Below are positions 16,199 to 24,729 of a stretch of DNA of 64,000 nt, one piece after another. This stretch comes from Bacteroidales bacterium (GTDB lineage Bacteria; Bacteroidota; Bacteroidia; Bacteroidales; P3). Where the stretch lies: positions 25,066 to 89,065 of the forward strand of contig JAISGN010000014.1 of NCBI GenBank assembly GCA_031263015.1, read 5' to 3'. How positions within the stretch are numbered: position 1 is the first letter of the stretch; each line of letters starts with the position of its first letter. The position numbers and the translations under genes were made by a program. The notes below the pieces were generated by a model that saw nothing but the letters and a program-made list of their open reading frames with translations, did no database searches and had not been told where the DNA came from.

Positions 16199-17344
16199 AT
16201 GAAGCGGATTGTTGCACTCATTATTATATTATGCACTTTGAGCAGCCTGTCCTTTGGTCAGAAGATACGGATAAGGGTTTTCAGCGATATGAACGTTGAT
16301 AAGGCGGAAATCAAAGCCCTTTTCGGCACCTACACTCTTTATTTCAACGACACGATACGGGTGAATATGAAGAGGAATGCAAGGATTGAGGTGGCGAACC
16401 GAAACAATAAGTTGCGGGTATCAATCAATGACAGCCTTATGGGAGATTACAATAAACTGAAACTTGCTTCCTTCGGGCTGAAATCTTTTTTCGCCCTCAC
16501 GCCTTCGGATAATGAGAAACTCAAACGCAATTATGATGATGATTTAGTAGTAACTCCGAGCGGCAAAGCCTTACTTCTGATTAATGAAGTGGCGGAAGAC
16601 AACTATATTGCAGCCGTTGTGCAGAGCGAAACTTGGGGAGCGACCACTAATGTGGAGTTTTTCAAGGTTCAAGCCTTATGTTGCCGCAACTATATGATGA
16701 AAAACCTCAACAAACACAAGAAAGACGGCTATAATCTTTGCGATTGCGTCCATTGTCAGGTGTATAAATCCCGTGCAAACAAGCCTGAGGTCATTGAAGC
16801 GGTGTATAAAACCAATAAAGAGGTGATTTGCGACACTAATGGCAACATTATAGAGACTCCTTTCCACTCTAATTCGGGCGGAACGACCGTTGCGGCTGTT
16901 GATGTTTGGGGAAAGGATGTGCCTTATCTGGTTTCGGTGGAAGATACCTTTTCTTTGGCGTCCAAAAACCTTAACTGGGAGAAACAGATTCGCATCAGGG
17001 AGTGGCTAAACTACTTTCGCGACAAGGGAATTGACATAAAAGATTCCGCAAACCGCATTGCGCTGCTCAATTTCAATCAATCAACAGGACGAAAGAAAGA
17101 TATAATGGGCGTTTCTTTGGTTCAGATTCGCAAAGACTTCGGTTTGAAATCCACTTTCTTCAATGTGCAGGAATGGGGCAGCGATGTAAAACTCACAGGC
17201 AAGGGTTACGGACACGGAGTCGGGCTTTCGCAGGAAGGAGCCATCATTATGTGCGAACAAGGCTTTGAATACTGGGAAGTAATTGAGCATTACTTTCCGT
17301 CATGCAGGGTTATGAAGGAATCGGATTTGAAATCGGGGCTATAA
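16199..17344 (+). CDS. SpoIID/LytB-domain protein, secreted
   Basis: The 381-residue protein has a signal peptide (MKRIVALIIILCTLSSLSFGQ). It then carries a SpoIID domain with the family hallmarks AAVVQSETW near residue 142, FKVQALCCRNYM near 157, ETPFHSNSGGTT near 218 and GYGHGVGLSQEGA near 338. In spore formers SpoIID is a lytic transglycosylase acting on peptidoglycan stripped of stem peptides. Here a periplasmic cell-wall role is inferred. A cysteine-rich insert (CDCVHC near 180) is unusual. It overlaps the convergent MATE gene by 6 bp. Confidence 0.85.
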   Translation: MKRIVALIIILCTLSSLSFGQKIRIRVFSDMNVDKAEIKALFGTYTLYFNDTIRVNMKRNARIEVANRNNKLRVSINDSLMGDYNKLKLASFGLKSFFALTPSDNEKLKRNYDDDLVVTPSGKALLLINEVAEDNYIAAVVQSETWGATTNVEFFKVQALCCRNYMMKNLNKHKKDGYNLCDCVHCQVYKSRANKPEVIEAVYKTNKEVICDTNGNIIETPFHSNSGGTTVAAVDVWGKDVPYLVSVEDTFSLASKNLNWEKQIRIREWLNYFRDKGIDIKDSANRIALLNFNQSTGRKKDIMGVSLVQIRKDFGLKSTFFNVQEWGSDVKLTGKGYGHGVGLSQEGAIIMCEQGFEYWEVIEHYFPSCRVMKESDLKSGL

Positions 17345-18652
17345 ATCGCCTTTACCGAAAATCAGTTTGCGGGAAAACAACGCCATAAGCACACTTCGCG
17401 CCGCCAGATACAAAAGAAAACCTATCCAAAGGGCGTTGTTGCCGATGTATTGCCTGAATAAAAAGAACACGGCAAAGTAAAGAGCGGTTGCAATGAAGAT
17501 TGCGTTGCGCATAATAGCCGATTGAGTCATCCCTATCAGTATTCCGTCATAGAGAAACGCCACAAAACCGCACAGAGGTATCAAAAGCGTCCAGCCAAGA
17601 TAGGTTTGAGCGGCATCAATCACGTTTTGCTGGTCGGTAAGCAAGTAAAGAATGTCGCCCGACCAAAGAGCATAAACGCCAACCACTATAAGGCTTAACA
17701 CCAAACCCCATAATAATATGTATGAAACGCTCTTTCGCAGATTTTTTCTGTCCTTTGCACCCACGTATCGCCCGCAAAGACTCTCGGCAGCGTAAGCAAA
17801 ACCATCCATAAAGTAAGAAAAAAGAGTGAAAAGCTGCATAAGAAGAGTATTAACCGCCAGAAGAGGATAAGGCATCTTTGAGGAGGCGATGGTGAAATAA
17901 GAGGATACGACAATCAGACAAAGAGTCCGCAGAAAGATATCCGAATTGACTTTAAAGAATTCAAGCATCTTGGTTTTGTTAAGGCTTTTGCGGAAATTGA
18001 AAAGAGGTAAGAGTTTGCCGTATTTTGCAAAGAAAAAAATGAAAGTAGCGATTAATCCGCCGTATTGAGCAATAACCGTTCCCCAAGCCACGCCTTCTAT
18101 CTTCATACCCAAGCCGAGAACAAACCAAAGGCTGAAAACGATGTTAAGAATGTTGATAAAGATGGCGATAAACATAGGAGTATTTGAATCTTGCATACCA
18201 ATAAACCATCCTTTAAGGGCATACATTCCAAGCGTTGCGGGCGCTGCCCAAATTCTAATGAAGAAATAGGTCAGCGCAAGGTCTAATACCGAGTTTTTGT
18301 TCTCAATCAATGACGCTGCAACCCACGAAATCGGCACCTGAAGCAGAATTAACGCCGCTGCTGCCGCAAAAGCAATGAAGCAAGCACGGGAAAGGATGTT
18401 CATTGCTTCGTTCATGTCCTTTGCTCCGAAGGCTTGAGCCGTGAAACCGCTGGTTCCCATTCGCAAAAAGCCGAAATTCCAATAGATAAACGTGAAAAGC
18501 ATACTGCCGACCGCCACTCCGCCGATATAATCCATCGTTCCGCCGTCCGCATTCAAGTGTCCGACAATCGCAGTGTCTATCATACCGAGCAGAGGCACCG
18601 TTATATTGGTGATGATGTTAGGTATGGCTAATCGGAGAATTCGTTTATTCAC
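17339..18652 (-). CDS. MATE family efflux transporter (DinF-like)
   Basis: The 437-residue protein has about twelve predicted membrane helices in two related halves. It begins with NKRILRLAIPNIITNI and PLLGMIDTAIVGHL, a classic MATE/DinF start. Members export drugs or metabolites using sodium or proton gradients. The start is a GTG at 18652 that overlaps the last codons of the upstream gene (18645-19343), so translation is probably coupled. The 3' end overlaps the SpoIID gene on the other strand by 6 bp. Confidence 0.85.
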   Translation of the reverse strand: MNKRILRLAIPNIITNITVPLLGMIDTAIVGHLNADGGTMDYIGGVAVGSMLFTFIYWNFGFLRMGTSGFTAQAFGAKDMNEAMNILSRACFIAFAAAAALILLQVPISWVAASLIENKNSVLDLALTYFFIRIWAAPATLGMYALKGWFIGMQDSNTPMFIAIFINILNIVFSLWFVLGLGMKIEGVAWGTVIAQYGGLIATFIFFFAKYGKLLPLFNFRKSLNKTKMLEFFKVNSDIFLRTLCLIVVSSYFTIASSKMPYPLLAVNTLLMQLFTLFSYFMDGFAYAAESLCGRYVGAKDRKNLRKSVSYILLWGLVLSLIVVGVYALWSGDILYLLTDQQNVIDAAQTYLGWTLLIPLCGFVAFLYDGILIGMTQSAIMRNAIFIATALYFAVFFLFRQYIGNNALWIGFLLYLAARSVLMALFSRKLIFGKGDL

Positions 18653-19343
18653 TCTGTTTTCCCTTTTTGATGAAGAGTCTTTTGAAATAAGCGATATGCC
18701 ACAGGATATGAATCAATCCGATTAGCGTCATAACGATGCCGAACCAGACATGGATTTTCAGAACCGAAGCATAAAAACCGCCATACCAGCCATAATTAAG
18801 TCCGAACACCAGATAAAGCCCGCCGATGCAAGAACCGATGAAGGCAATCAGCAAAACAACATTCCATATTCGGCGATGAGTGATTTTACGCATCACTTTG
18901 GCTCGGACAAGCAAAGCAGTAGCGGCATACAACGCCATAACAATGACGGCAATCGTGATAAGAGGATAGGGTTTTGAAGTTTTGGCGGGTTCGGGTGCGG
19001 CTTGCACGCTTTGAGGGGCGGCAACAATCTCTTCTTCCTTCGGTTGAGCATCTTCTTTGACCGAATCGCCGGCAGGAATTGCCGTTTGGCGAGCGGCATC
19101 CTTTGTTTTGGGTTTCGGCGATTTGGTTTGCGTCTTCTCAACTGCGGCAAGAGTGTCTTTTTGTGGGCTTTGAGCGGTATCTTCCACCAATCCGTGGTCG
19201 CAAAATCCGTCTTTGTTTTCGTCAATAAAGCGACCGCAGCCATGAACGCAGTTAATTTTCGTGCCATTGCCGAAAGGACACTGGGCAAAGAGCGTAAGAC
19301 CGACAAAAAACGCCGATATAAATATTAGAAACCTTAATTTCAT
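18645..19343 (-). CDS. Membrane protein with secreted Cys-rich N-terminus and C-terminal four-helix region
   Basis: The 232-residue product has a signal peptide followed by a motif with four cysteines and an acidic loop (CVHGCGRFIDENKDG then FCDHG, residues 33-51). This resembles EF-hand-like or metal-binding segments. A Lys/Pro/Ala/Glu-rich linker follows (about 55-120). The C-terminus has four hydrophobic helices with histidines at HRRIW, LKIHVWFG, LIHILWHIAY, reminiscent of cytochrome b561/DUF4405-like membrane domains. A redox role is only a guess. A canonical Shine-Dalgarno AAGGAG lies 7 nt before the ATG, which is uncommon in this phylum. It forms an operon with the MATE gene. Confidence 0.7.
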   Translation of the reverse strand: MKLRFLIFISAFFVGLTLFAQCPFGNGTKINCVHGCGRFIDENKDGFCDHGLVEDTAQSPQKDTLAAVEKTQTKSPKPKTKDAARQTAIPAGDSVKEDAQPKEEEIVAAPQSVQAAPEPAKTSKPYPLITIAVIVMALYAATALLVRAKVMRKITHRRIWNVVLLIAFIGSCIGGLYLVFGLNYGWYGGFYASVLKIHVWFGIVMTLIGLIHILWHIAYFKRLFIKKGKQSE

Positions 19344-19350
19344 TTGCTAT

Positions 19351-19356
19351 CTCCTT
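19351..19356 (-). promoter_or_regulatory. Shine-Dalgarno AAGGAG, unusual for this window
   Basis: The minus strand has AAGGAG 7 nt upstream of the ATG at 19343. Most genes in the window lack such a site, as is usual in Bacteroidota, so strong 16S pairing here stands out. Confidence 0.6.
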
Positions 19357-19368
19357 AAAAAACGAATG

Positions 19369-19376
19369 CAAAATTA
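19369..19376 (-). promoter_or_regulatory. -7 element TAATTTTG for the membrane protein-MATE operon
   Basis: CAAAATTA on the plus strand gives TAATTTTG on the minus strand, 25 nt upstream of the ATG at 19343. Confidence 0.6.
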
Positions 19377-19410
19377 AGCAAAAAAACTCTAAATCAATTT
19401 CCCGTCAAAA

Positions 19411-19494
19411 TGAAACGGCGTTTGGTGAAAATGAAAGGCTGTTTCGTTTGAGCGAAAGGCTGTTTCATTTTAACCGAACAGCCTTTGAGAAAAA
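19411..19494. repeat. 21-bp phased word array 4
   Basis: Four exact units begin at 19411, 19432, 19453 and 19474. Words include AAACGGCGTTTGG, AAAGGCTGTTTCATTTT and AACAGCCTTTGAG. The third and fourth units form an inverted pair (AAAGGCTGTT/AACAGCCTTT). It lies between two divergent promoters. Confidence 0.85.
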
Positions 19495-19563
19495 GGAAAT
19501 AAAGTATTGTATGTGCGATATGTACATTTGGCGGGTTTAAATGCGGTTTTGAGGAAATATTGT

Positions 19564-19593
19564 TTGATATTAGAAATAAAAGTTGTACTTTTG
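19564..19593 (+). promoter_or_regulatory. Promoter TTG-N19-TACTTTTG for the small T9SS cargo gene
   Basis: TTG at 19564-19566 and TACTTTTG at 19586-19593 have the canonical 19-bp spacing, 43 nt upstream of the ATG at 19637. Confidence 0.75.
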
Positions 19594-19636
19594 CAGCAGT
19601 AAAAACTCATAAACAATATCTAAAACAGCAATACGT

Positions 19637-20368
19637 ATGAAGAAACTGGCACTTTTTATTGCTTTAACGGCTTTAACATTCGGTATTAAGGCACAATCAT
19701 TCCGTATAACAACAGCCGATGGAACGGAAATAGTAAATAACCACACTTTTATCCTCAATGCAGCCGACGGAGGCGTGCGAACAGAGTACATACACTTCAC
19801 AAACATAACCTCAAACCCCATTTCGGTTAGAGTACAGATTGAGAAGATTTCATTAGGACCAGATGCCGATATTTTTATGTGCTTTGCCGGCACTTGCTTA
19901 ACAGATACCCTTGCGCCCGAAGCAAACACGGCTACAATAGGAGCAGGAGAGGAATATACGGAATTTGATTTGCAATACACATACTCTACTATGAATATGT
20001 CGGAAGTAAAGGTTAATTTGTTGAATGCGGATGATTTGAGCCTAATACAAAGTTTTACGATTTTTTATGCTCAAACCAACGGCTTGAATGATGCTATTGA
20101 AACGGCGAAACAGGCTTCTTTCAACATTTATCCTAATCCTGCCGACAGCAAAGCAACGATTGCTTACAATCTTCCTTCGTCTTGCAGCAATGTAAGGCTG
20201 ATTGTGAAAAATATGCTGGGCAAAGAGGTTGCAAATATCAAACTTGACGGCAGCCGGAGCGGCAAAACAAGCATCAATACCTCATCCCTGCCTGTCGGAA
20301 TTTACTTCTGTTCAATTGTATGCAATGAAGATGCGATTGTAACGAAGAAGATGATTGTCAAACACTAA
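19637..20368 (+). CDS. Secreted protein with T9SS type A sorting domain
   Basis: The 243-residue protein has a signal peptide (MKKLALFIALTALTFGIKAQ). A beta-rich domain of about 130 residues follows, with two cysteines (FMCFAGTCL near 83) that resembles a small Ig-like fold, and then a T9SS sorting domain. The sorting domain shows FNIYPNPAD near residue 162, VKNMLGKEV near 190 and LPVGIYFCSI near 220. It is probably exported by T9SS. The function of the N-terminal domain is not recognised. It has its own promoter. Confidence 0.85.
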   Translation: MKKLALFIALTALTFGIKAQSFRITTADGTEIVNNHTFILNAADGGVRTEYIHFTNITSNPISVRVQIEKISLGPDADIFMCFAGTCLTDTLAPEANTATIGAGEEYTEFDLQYTYSTMNMSEVKVNLLNADDLSLIQSFTIFYAQTNGLNDAIETAKQASFNIYPNPADSKATIAYNLPSSCSNVRLIVKNMLGKEVANIKLDGSRSGKTSINTSSLPVGIYFCSIVCNEDAIVTKKMIVKH

Positions 20369-20433
20369 AATTAATATTTTTTTTCATAATAAGGCTGTTT
20401 CTTTCGTTGGAAATAGTCTTTTTTTATTACGTT

Positions 20434-21138
20434 ATGAACGCATTATCTCAACTAACCATAGAACAAAAGAAGGTTTATTACGGCGAATTGGCTAAACTAT
20501 GCACCGAAAACCGCATATCGCTTTTTGAGAACATAGTAAAGCAACGCACAAAGCACCTTACAATAGTTTTAGAGAACATTTACCAGCCGCATAATGCGAG
20601 TGCCGTGCTGCGAACCGCCGATTGCCTGGGATTAAACAGCGTTCATGTGATAGAAAACAGCAATAAGTATGAGATAAATCCTGATGTCGCTCTCGGTTCT
20701 TCAAAGTGGATTGATATTATACGCCACAATAAGGCTGATGAAAACACCAAACAATGTCTTCAAAGCCTGAAAGATGATGGTTATACCATAGTTGCCACCC
20801 TGCCAAGTGAGAAAAACGTGATGCTGGACGAGATAAACATAAATCAAAAGCTGGCAGTAGTCTTCGGAACGGAGCTAAAAGGGTTGTCGGATGTTGCGAT
20901 TAGTGAAGCGGATGTTTATATGAAGATACCGATGTATGGTTTTACGGAGAGTTTTAATATATCCGTGTCGGCTGCAATCACGATGTATTCTCTCGGAAGC
21001 CGCTTACGCCGTTCGGATGTCAGGTGGCAGATGAGTGAAGAGGAACAATTGGATACTCTTATCAAATGGGTGAAGCATACAATAAGGTATAACGACCGTG
21101 TGGAGAAGGAAATATTGCACAGATTGGGCTATGAGTAA
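20434..21138 (+). CDS. trmH: TrmH/SpoU family RNA 2'-O-methyltransferase
   Basis: The 234-residue SPOUT methyltransferase starts at the ATG at 20434; an upstream TTG would add unconserved hydrophobic residues. Motif 1 is LENIYQPHNASAVLRTADC near residue 50, with the Asn and catalytic Arg. Motif 2 is VVFGTELKGLSD near 146 and motif 3 is PMYGFTESFNISVSAA near 168. The C-terminal helix extension fits TrmH, which methylates the ribose of G18 in tRNA. A related rRNA methyltransferase cannot be excluded. The start of a gene run with the barrel protein, coaD and flavin reductase. Confidence 0.85.
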   Translation: MNALSQLTIEQKKVYYGELAKLCTENRISLFENIVKQRTKHLTIVLENIYQPHNASAVLRTADCLGLNSVHVIENSNKYEINPDVALGSSKWIDIIRHNKADENTKQCLQSLKDDGYTIVATLPSEKNVMLDEININQKLAVVFGTELKGLSDVAISEADVYMKIPMYGFTESFNISVSAAITMYSLGSRLRRSDVRWQMSEEEQLDTLIKWVKHTIRYNDRVEKEILHRLGYE

Positions 21139-21183
21139 AATAAAACGACAAAAAATGAGTTTTATATGCGGTATAAATATATT

Positions 21184-21924
21184 ATGAGTAAGAAAAAATA
21201 TCTGCTTTCATTGTTTGCCGTTTTTATTATGGCTATTCCGTCTGCCGAAGCCCAGTTATTTCAGGGTATGGTCAGCAGTGGGATAAATCTTTCGCAGGTT
21301 GAGGGCGATGAAGTGTCGGGTTTCTATCATTTAGGCTTCACAGGAGGCATTGGAGTTATGATGCCGTTGCAACCAAGCAAACTTACAGGGCGTTGGAGAG
21401 CCTCTATGGAGTTGCTTTACAGCCGAAGAGGAGCGTATGAGAAAAAAGGCGTAGGCGTAAAAGCCCCTTTCGGATATTCTCTCACCCTTCAATACGTTGA
21501 TATTCCCGTTATGATACATTATAAAGACCCAAAACTTGATTTGATGTTCGGTTTGGGATTGCAATATGGGCGTTTGTTTAAGGTAAATGAGCAATGGAGG
21601 CTACCGGAATCGCCTGGCGGAGATTGGGTACGTCCTTTGGATACGGCGAATGTACCTTCTTTCAACCGCAATGAACTTTCTATTGTTGCCGATGTTCGTT
21701 TCGGAATATGGAAAAGGCTCAAATGCAGTATCAGATGGCAGTATGGATTGACGGCAAGCAGAAAAGGTATGACTTATTCCAACTCTAAAGCACCCGGAAC
21801 GACCGCTTTCTATCAATGGAATAATGATTACAAAAATCATTGGCTCACCTTGCGTCTTGTTTATGTCATTAACGAGCGTTCAACCAAACTAAAAGACCGC
21901 AATATTAACCGAAACCAATATTAA
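21184..21924 (+). CDS. Outer-membrane beta-barrel protein (PorT-like fold family)
   Basis: The 246-residue product starts at the ATG at 21184 (MSKKKYLLSLFAVFIMAI) with a signal peptide ending near AEA. The mature part has alternating hydrophobic strands and segments such as GINLSQVEGDE and GFYHLGFTGG, typical of the beta-barrel family that includes PorT. I do not call it PorT itself, because that needs a database comparison. It starts 45 bp after trmH and ends 2 bp before coaD. Confidence 0.75.
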   Translation: MSKKKYLLSLFAVFIMAIPSAEAQLFQGMVSSGINLSQVEGDEVSGFYHLGFTGGIGVMMPLQPSKLTGRWRASMELLYSRRGAYEKKGVGVKAPFGYSLTLQYVDIPVMIHYKDPKLDLMFGLGLQYGRLFKVNEQWRLPESPGGDWVRPLDTANVPSFNRNELSIVADVRFGIWKRLKCSIRWQYGLTASRKGMTYSNSKAPGTTAFYQWNNDYKNHWLTLRLVYVINERSTKLKDRNINRNQY

Positions 21925-21926
21925 AG

Positions 21927-22403
21927 ATGGATAGAATAGCATTGTTTCCAGGTTCCTTTGACCCAATAACAAAAGGGCATGAATCGGTTGTTCAAAGGGC
22001 GTTGCCGTTATTTGACAAAATCGTGGTGGCAATAGGTACTAACATCACAAAAGATTGTTTCTTCTCATTGGAACAGCGATTGCAGTGGGTTGAAAAGACG
22101 TTTGAATCTAATAAAAGCAAGATTGAAATCACTTCTTTTGACACTTTAACCATTGAATATTGCCGTTTAATCGGAGCAAAGTATATTTTGCGCGGACTAA
22201 GAAACCAAATAGATTTCCAATACGAAAGTAATATTGCACGCATCAATCAAGAACTCCATCCGGAAGTTGAAACTGTTTTCCTCTTAACAAAGCCCGAAGA
22301 TGCCGTTATCAGTTCTTCTTTTGTCAAAGAGATATTAAATTTCGGCGGAGACGCAAGTCGTTTTGTTCCTACGGCAATTGCGGCGGATATAATCAAGAAA
22401 TAA
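21927..22403 (+). CDS. coaD: Phosphopantetheine adenylyltransferase CoaD
   Basis: The 158-residue protein is full length. It shows LFPGSFDPITKGHESVV at residues 6-22 with the TxGH nucleotidyltransferase motif, YILRGLRNQIDFQYE near 90 and AVISSSFVKEI near 128 (the SSxxR/K region). It transfers AMP from ATP to 4'-phosphopantetheine, the penultimate step in coenzyme A synthesis. It starts 2 bp after the barrel gene and ends 5 bp before the flavin reductase gene. Confidence 0.95.
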   Translation: MDRIALFPGSFDPITKGHESVVQRALPLFDKIVVAIGTNITKDCFFSLEQRLQWVEKTFESNKSKIEITSFDTLTIEYCRLIGAKYILRGLRNQIDFQYESNIARINQELHPEVETVFLLTKPEDAVISSSFVKEILNFGGDASRFVPTAIAADIIKK

Positions 22404-22408
22404 ACAAT

Positions 22409-23005
22409 ATGAGTAAGATTCCATTCAAAGCAGGTACTATGTTGTATCCCCTACCCGCCGTTATGGTGAGTTGCGGGCAAACAATAGACGAATACAATAT
22501 AATAACGGTGGCATGGGTCGGCACTTTGGCTTCCGAACCGCCTATGTGCTACGTATCAATCCGCAAAAGCCGACACTCTCATAAGATTATATCGCAATCA
22601 AAGTGCTTTGTAATCAATTTAACCACCGAATCGCTGGCACGGGAAACCGATTGGTGCGGCGTAAAGAGCGGAAGGCAGCACAATAAGTTCGTAGAAATGA
22701 ACTTAACGCCCGTAAAAGCACCCCATATTCAAGCTCCGATGATAGATGAAAGCCCTTTGTGCATAGAATGTGAGGTTGTAGAGGTCAAAGAGTTGGGTTC
22801 GCACGATTGTTTCATTGCAAGAGTGGTCGGAATCAATGCCGAAGAGCGATATATTGACGCAAAAACGGGCGAATTTGACCTTGAAAAAGCGGGATTGCTT
22901 GCTTATGCTCACGGCAAATACTATTCGCTCGGCAGCAAATTAGGTTTCTTCGGCTTCTCGGTTCAAAAGAAAACAGCCAAAAGACAAAACAAGAAAAAGA
23001 ATTAA
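22409..23005 (+). CDS. Flavin reductase-like domain protein
   Basis: The 198-residue protein has the FMN-binding split-barrel pattern of the flavin reductase-like family: MLYPLPAVMVSCG near residue 11, NIITVAWVGTLASEPPMCYVS near 30-50, and KCFVINLTTE near 66. A C-terminal Lys-rich tail follows. Members bind FMN and reduce flavins or act as flavoprotein partners. The substrate is unknown. It ends the coaD operon and faces the convergent GSCFA gene 4 bp away. Confidence 0.8.
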   Translation: MSKIPFKAGTMLYPLPAVMVSCGQTIDEYNIITVAWVGTLASEPPMCYVSIRKSRHSHKIISQSKCFVINLTTESLARETDWCGVKSGRQHNKFVEMNLTPVKAPHIQAPMIDESPLCIECEVVEVKELGSHDCFIARVVGINAEERYIDAKTGEFDLEKAGLLAYAHGKYYSLGSKLGFFGFSVQKKTAKRQNKKKN

Positions 23006-23009
23006 GGTT

Positions 23010-23939
23010 TCATCGTCCCAAAGCGGCGTCTATCTCCTGCCGAAGTTGATTTGCACGCTCCTGATGCTGCTTATATTCAAGCGAATCAGCGTATAACGGG
23101 CGATGATTCAGCATTGCATACAATTTTTCGCACTTTCGGCACAAATCCTGTGTGCTTCGGTCAAAATAAGTTGCCGCAAACTTCTCCCAAATCACCGCAA
23201 TAGCCAAATTATTAGGATGCAATAAATCTTCGGAATAAAACCTGTAATCACGCAACTGGTCAAAAACTATCTCATAAGCAGGGAAGTAATCCGCCGAAAG
23301 AGATTTCACCGCCTCATTAACTGCTAAATGCAGAGCGGACTTGCTTAACAGATTATCGCGATAGCCTTCCTTATGCCGCACAGGGCTAACGGTGAAAATT
23401 ATCTCGCATTTGCATATCGTTTTCAGTTGTTTCACAGCATCGGAAAGGGCTTTAACAATTTCGGAAACAGACATCATACGGCGGGAGATAAGTTTTGAAT
23501 CAATCTTATGGCAATTCGCCATCACCTTGCCAAGAGGCGTGTAAGTATAAAGCCAAGCCGTGCCGAGAGTGATAACGATTATCGTATTGTTATCAAGGAA
23601 TTTGCGAGCATTATCACGTCTTAACGCCGCATTATCAAGCACCTCTTTTTTAGAATAGCCGAAAACATCGCCATGACAAGAGATTAGTTTAAAGATATCG
23701 CCGTTTTGTATCACGTCCTCTTCACAAAAATCTCTTAATCCGCTGATATATAGCAACGATTCGGCGATGGAATGCGGATTAAACATCGTTCCGAACGGAT
23801 TAATCAACGTTTCAAAACCGCCGCAAGCCAGTTTCTCGCCGATATTCTGCGAAAAGCACGACCCAAGCAGCAGAAAGCGATTTTTATGACTAAGGTTCAA
23901 CGCCGATTTCTCAACATTTACTTCCGTGATAAGTTTCAT
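23010..23939 (-). CDS. GSCFA domain protein
   Basis: From the ATG at 23939 the protein has 309 residues. It carries the family name motif, seen as LLGSCFSQNIGEKLA near residue 25, with NPFGTMFNPHSIA near 48 and VSPVRH near 185. GSCFA is an SGNH-hydrolase-like domain common in Bacteroidota; the substrate is unknown. An in-frame extension to 24077 reads through the 21-bp array and across the promoter at 23963-23970. It encodes only array sequence and is rejected. Confidence 0.85.
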   Translation of the reverse strand: MKLITEVNVEKSALNLSHKNRFLLLGSCFSQNIGEKLACGGFETLINPFGTMFNPHSIAESLLYISGLRDFCEEDVIQNGDIFKLISCHGDVFGYSKKEVLDNAALRRDNARKFLDNNTIIVITLGTAWLYTYTPLGKVMANCHKIDSKLISRRMMSVSEIVKALSDAVKQLKTICKCEIIFTVSPVRHKEGYRDNLLSKSALHLAVNEAVKSLSADYFPAYEIVFDQLRDYRFYSEDLLHPNNLAIAVIWEKFAATYFDRSTQDLCRKCEKLYAMLNHRPLYADSLEYKQHQERANQLRQEIDAALGR

Positions 23940-23962
23940 TATTTGTTTGTTTTTAGGTTTTA

Positions 23963-23970
23963 CAAAAATA
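23963..23970 (-). promoter_or_regulatory. -7 element TATTTTTG for the GSCFA gene
   Basis: CAAAAATA on the plus strand gives TATTTTTG on the minus strand, 23 nt upstream of the chosen ATG at 23939. It supports the shorter start. Confidence 0.6.
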
Positions 23971-24011
23971 AACAATCTTTTTATTTTACTCAAAGTTCGC
24001 ATCCGTAAAAT

Positions 24012-24095
24012 GAAACGCTGTTTGGTTAAAATGAAACAGCCTTTTGTGCGAATGAAACAGCGTTTTATTTTTCTCAAACAGCCTTTCGTGGAAGC
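24012..24095. repeat. 21-bp phased word array 5
   Basis: Exact units begin at 24012, 24033, 24054 and 24075. Words are AAACGCTGTTTGG, AAACAGCCTTTTGTG, AAACAGCGTTTTATTTTT and AAACAGCCTTTCGTGG. AAACGCTGTTT and AAACAGCGTTT are an inverted pair. It lies between two divergent promoters. Confidence 0.85.
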
Positions 24096-24122
24096 ATTGA
24101 GCCGTAATTGAAAAAAAAATCT

Positions 24123-24130
24123 TACTTTTG
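24123..24130 (+). promoter_or_regulatory. -7 element TACTTTTG for the Sel1-repeat genes
   Basis: TACTTTTG lies 20 nt upstream of the ATG at 24151. A TTG at 24097-24099 would be 23 bp away, longer than usual. Confidence 0.6.
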
Positions 24131-24150
24131 TACCATAAAATCAGAATAAA

Positions 24151-24729
24151 ATGAAAACGAAACTTTTGTTTGTTTTATCCTTCGTGCTAATGCAGTCAGC
24201 CTTTTCTCAAACCTTTGTCAGGGAAGCGGAAAACGGCGATGCGGATGCTCAATATCGGTTGGGCAAGATGTACGAAAGAGCCGACAGAATGTCCAAAGAC
24301 ATAAAAAGAGCGATATATTGGTATGAAAAAGCCGCTGTTCAAAATCAACCGGAGGCTATTATGGCGTTGGCAGAGCTTTATTACTACGGCACGGAAGTTG
24401 AGAAGAGCAACACCAAAGCCTTGAAATATTTTCGGCTTGCAGCGGAAAACCAAAATTATGAGGCGTATTATTGTCTCGGACAGATGTATTGCAGTGGCGT
24501 TGGCGTGAATCAGGATTTGAAACAGGGCTTTCAATACTATAAAACAGCAGCCGACAAAGGTATGTTGGCAAAAGCCCAGTTTATTGTAGGCAAAATGCTT
24601 TATGAAGGCGAAGGTGTGCCTAAGGATGTGGCGATGGGCATCAATTATATTAAGTTAGCGTTCTCCAATGGCTACCCTACGGCGATGGAATATTGGAAAA
24701 ACAATAAATTATGGGAGTATGAAGAGTAG
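24151..24729 (+). CDS. Secreted Sel1-repeat protein
   Basis: The 192-residue product has a signal peptide (MKTKLLFVLSFVLMQSAFSQ). Four to five Sel1-like repeats follow, seen as GDADAQYRLGKMYE, KAIYWYEKAA-type and NYEAYYCLGQMYCSGVGV segments, each about 36 residues. Sel1 repeats form alpha-solenoids that bind partner proteins. A periplasmic or surface scaffold role is inferred. The downstream gene starts inside its last codons, so the two are translationally coupled and may form a pair. Confidence 0.82.
   Translation: MKTKLLFVLSFVLMQSAFSQTFVREAENGDADAQYRLGKMYERADRMSKDIKRAIYWYEKAAVQNQPEAIMALAELYYYGTEVEKSNTKALKYFRLAAENQNYEAYYCLGQMYCSGVGVNQDLKQGFQYYKTAADKGMLAKAQFIVGKMLYEGEGVPKDVAMGINYIKLAFSNGYPTAMEYWKNNKLWEYEE

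Noticed and set aside
21184..21924. Calling the beta-barrel protein PorT/SprT
   Set aside because: The fold pattern fits the wider PorT-like family, but sequence alone does not separate true PorT from many related barrels.
23940..24077. 46-codon N-terminal extension of the GSCFA protein
   Set aside because: It runs through a 21-bp array and across the gene's own promoter element; conserved sequence begins at 23939.
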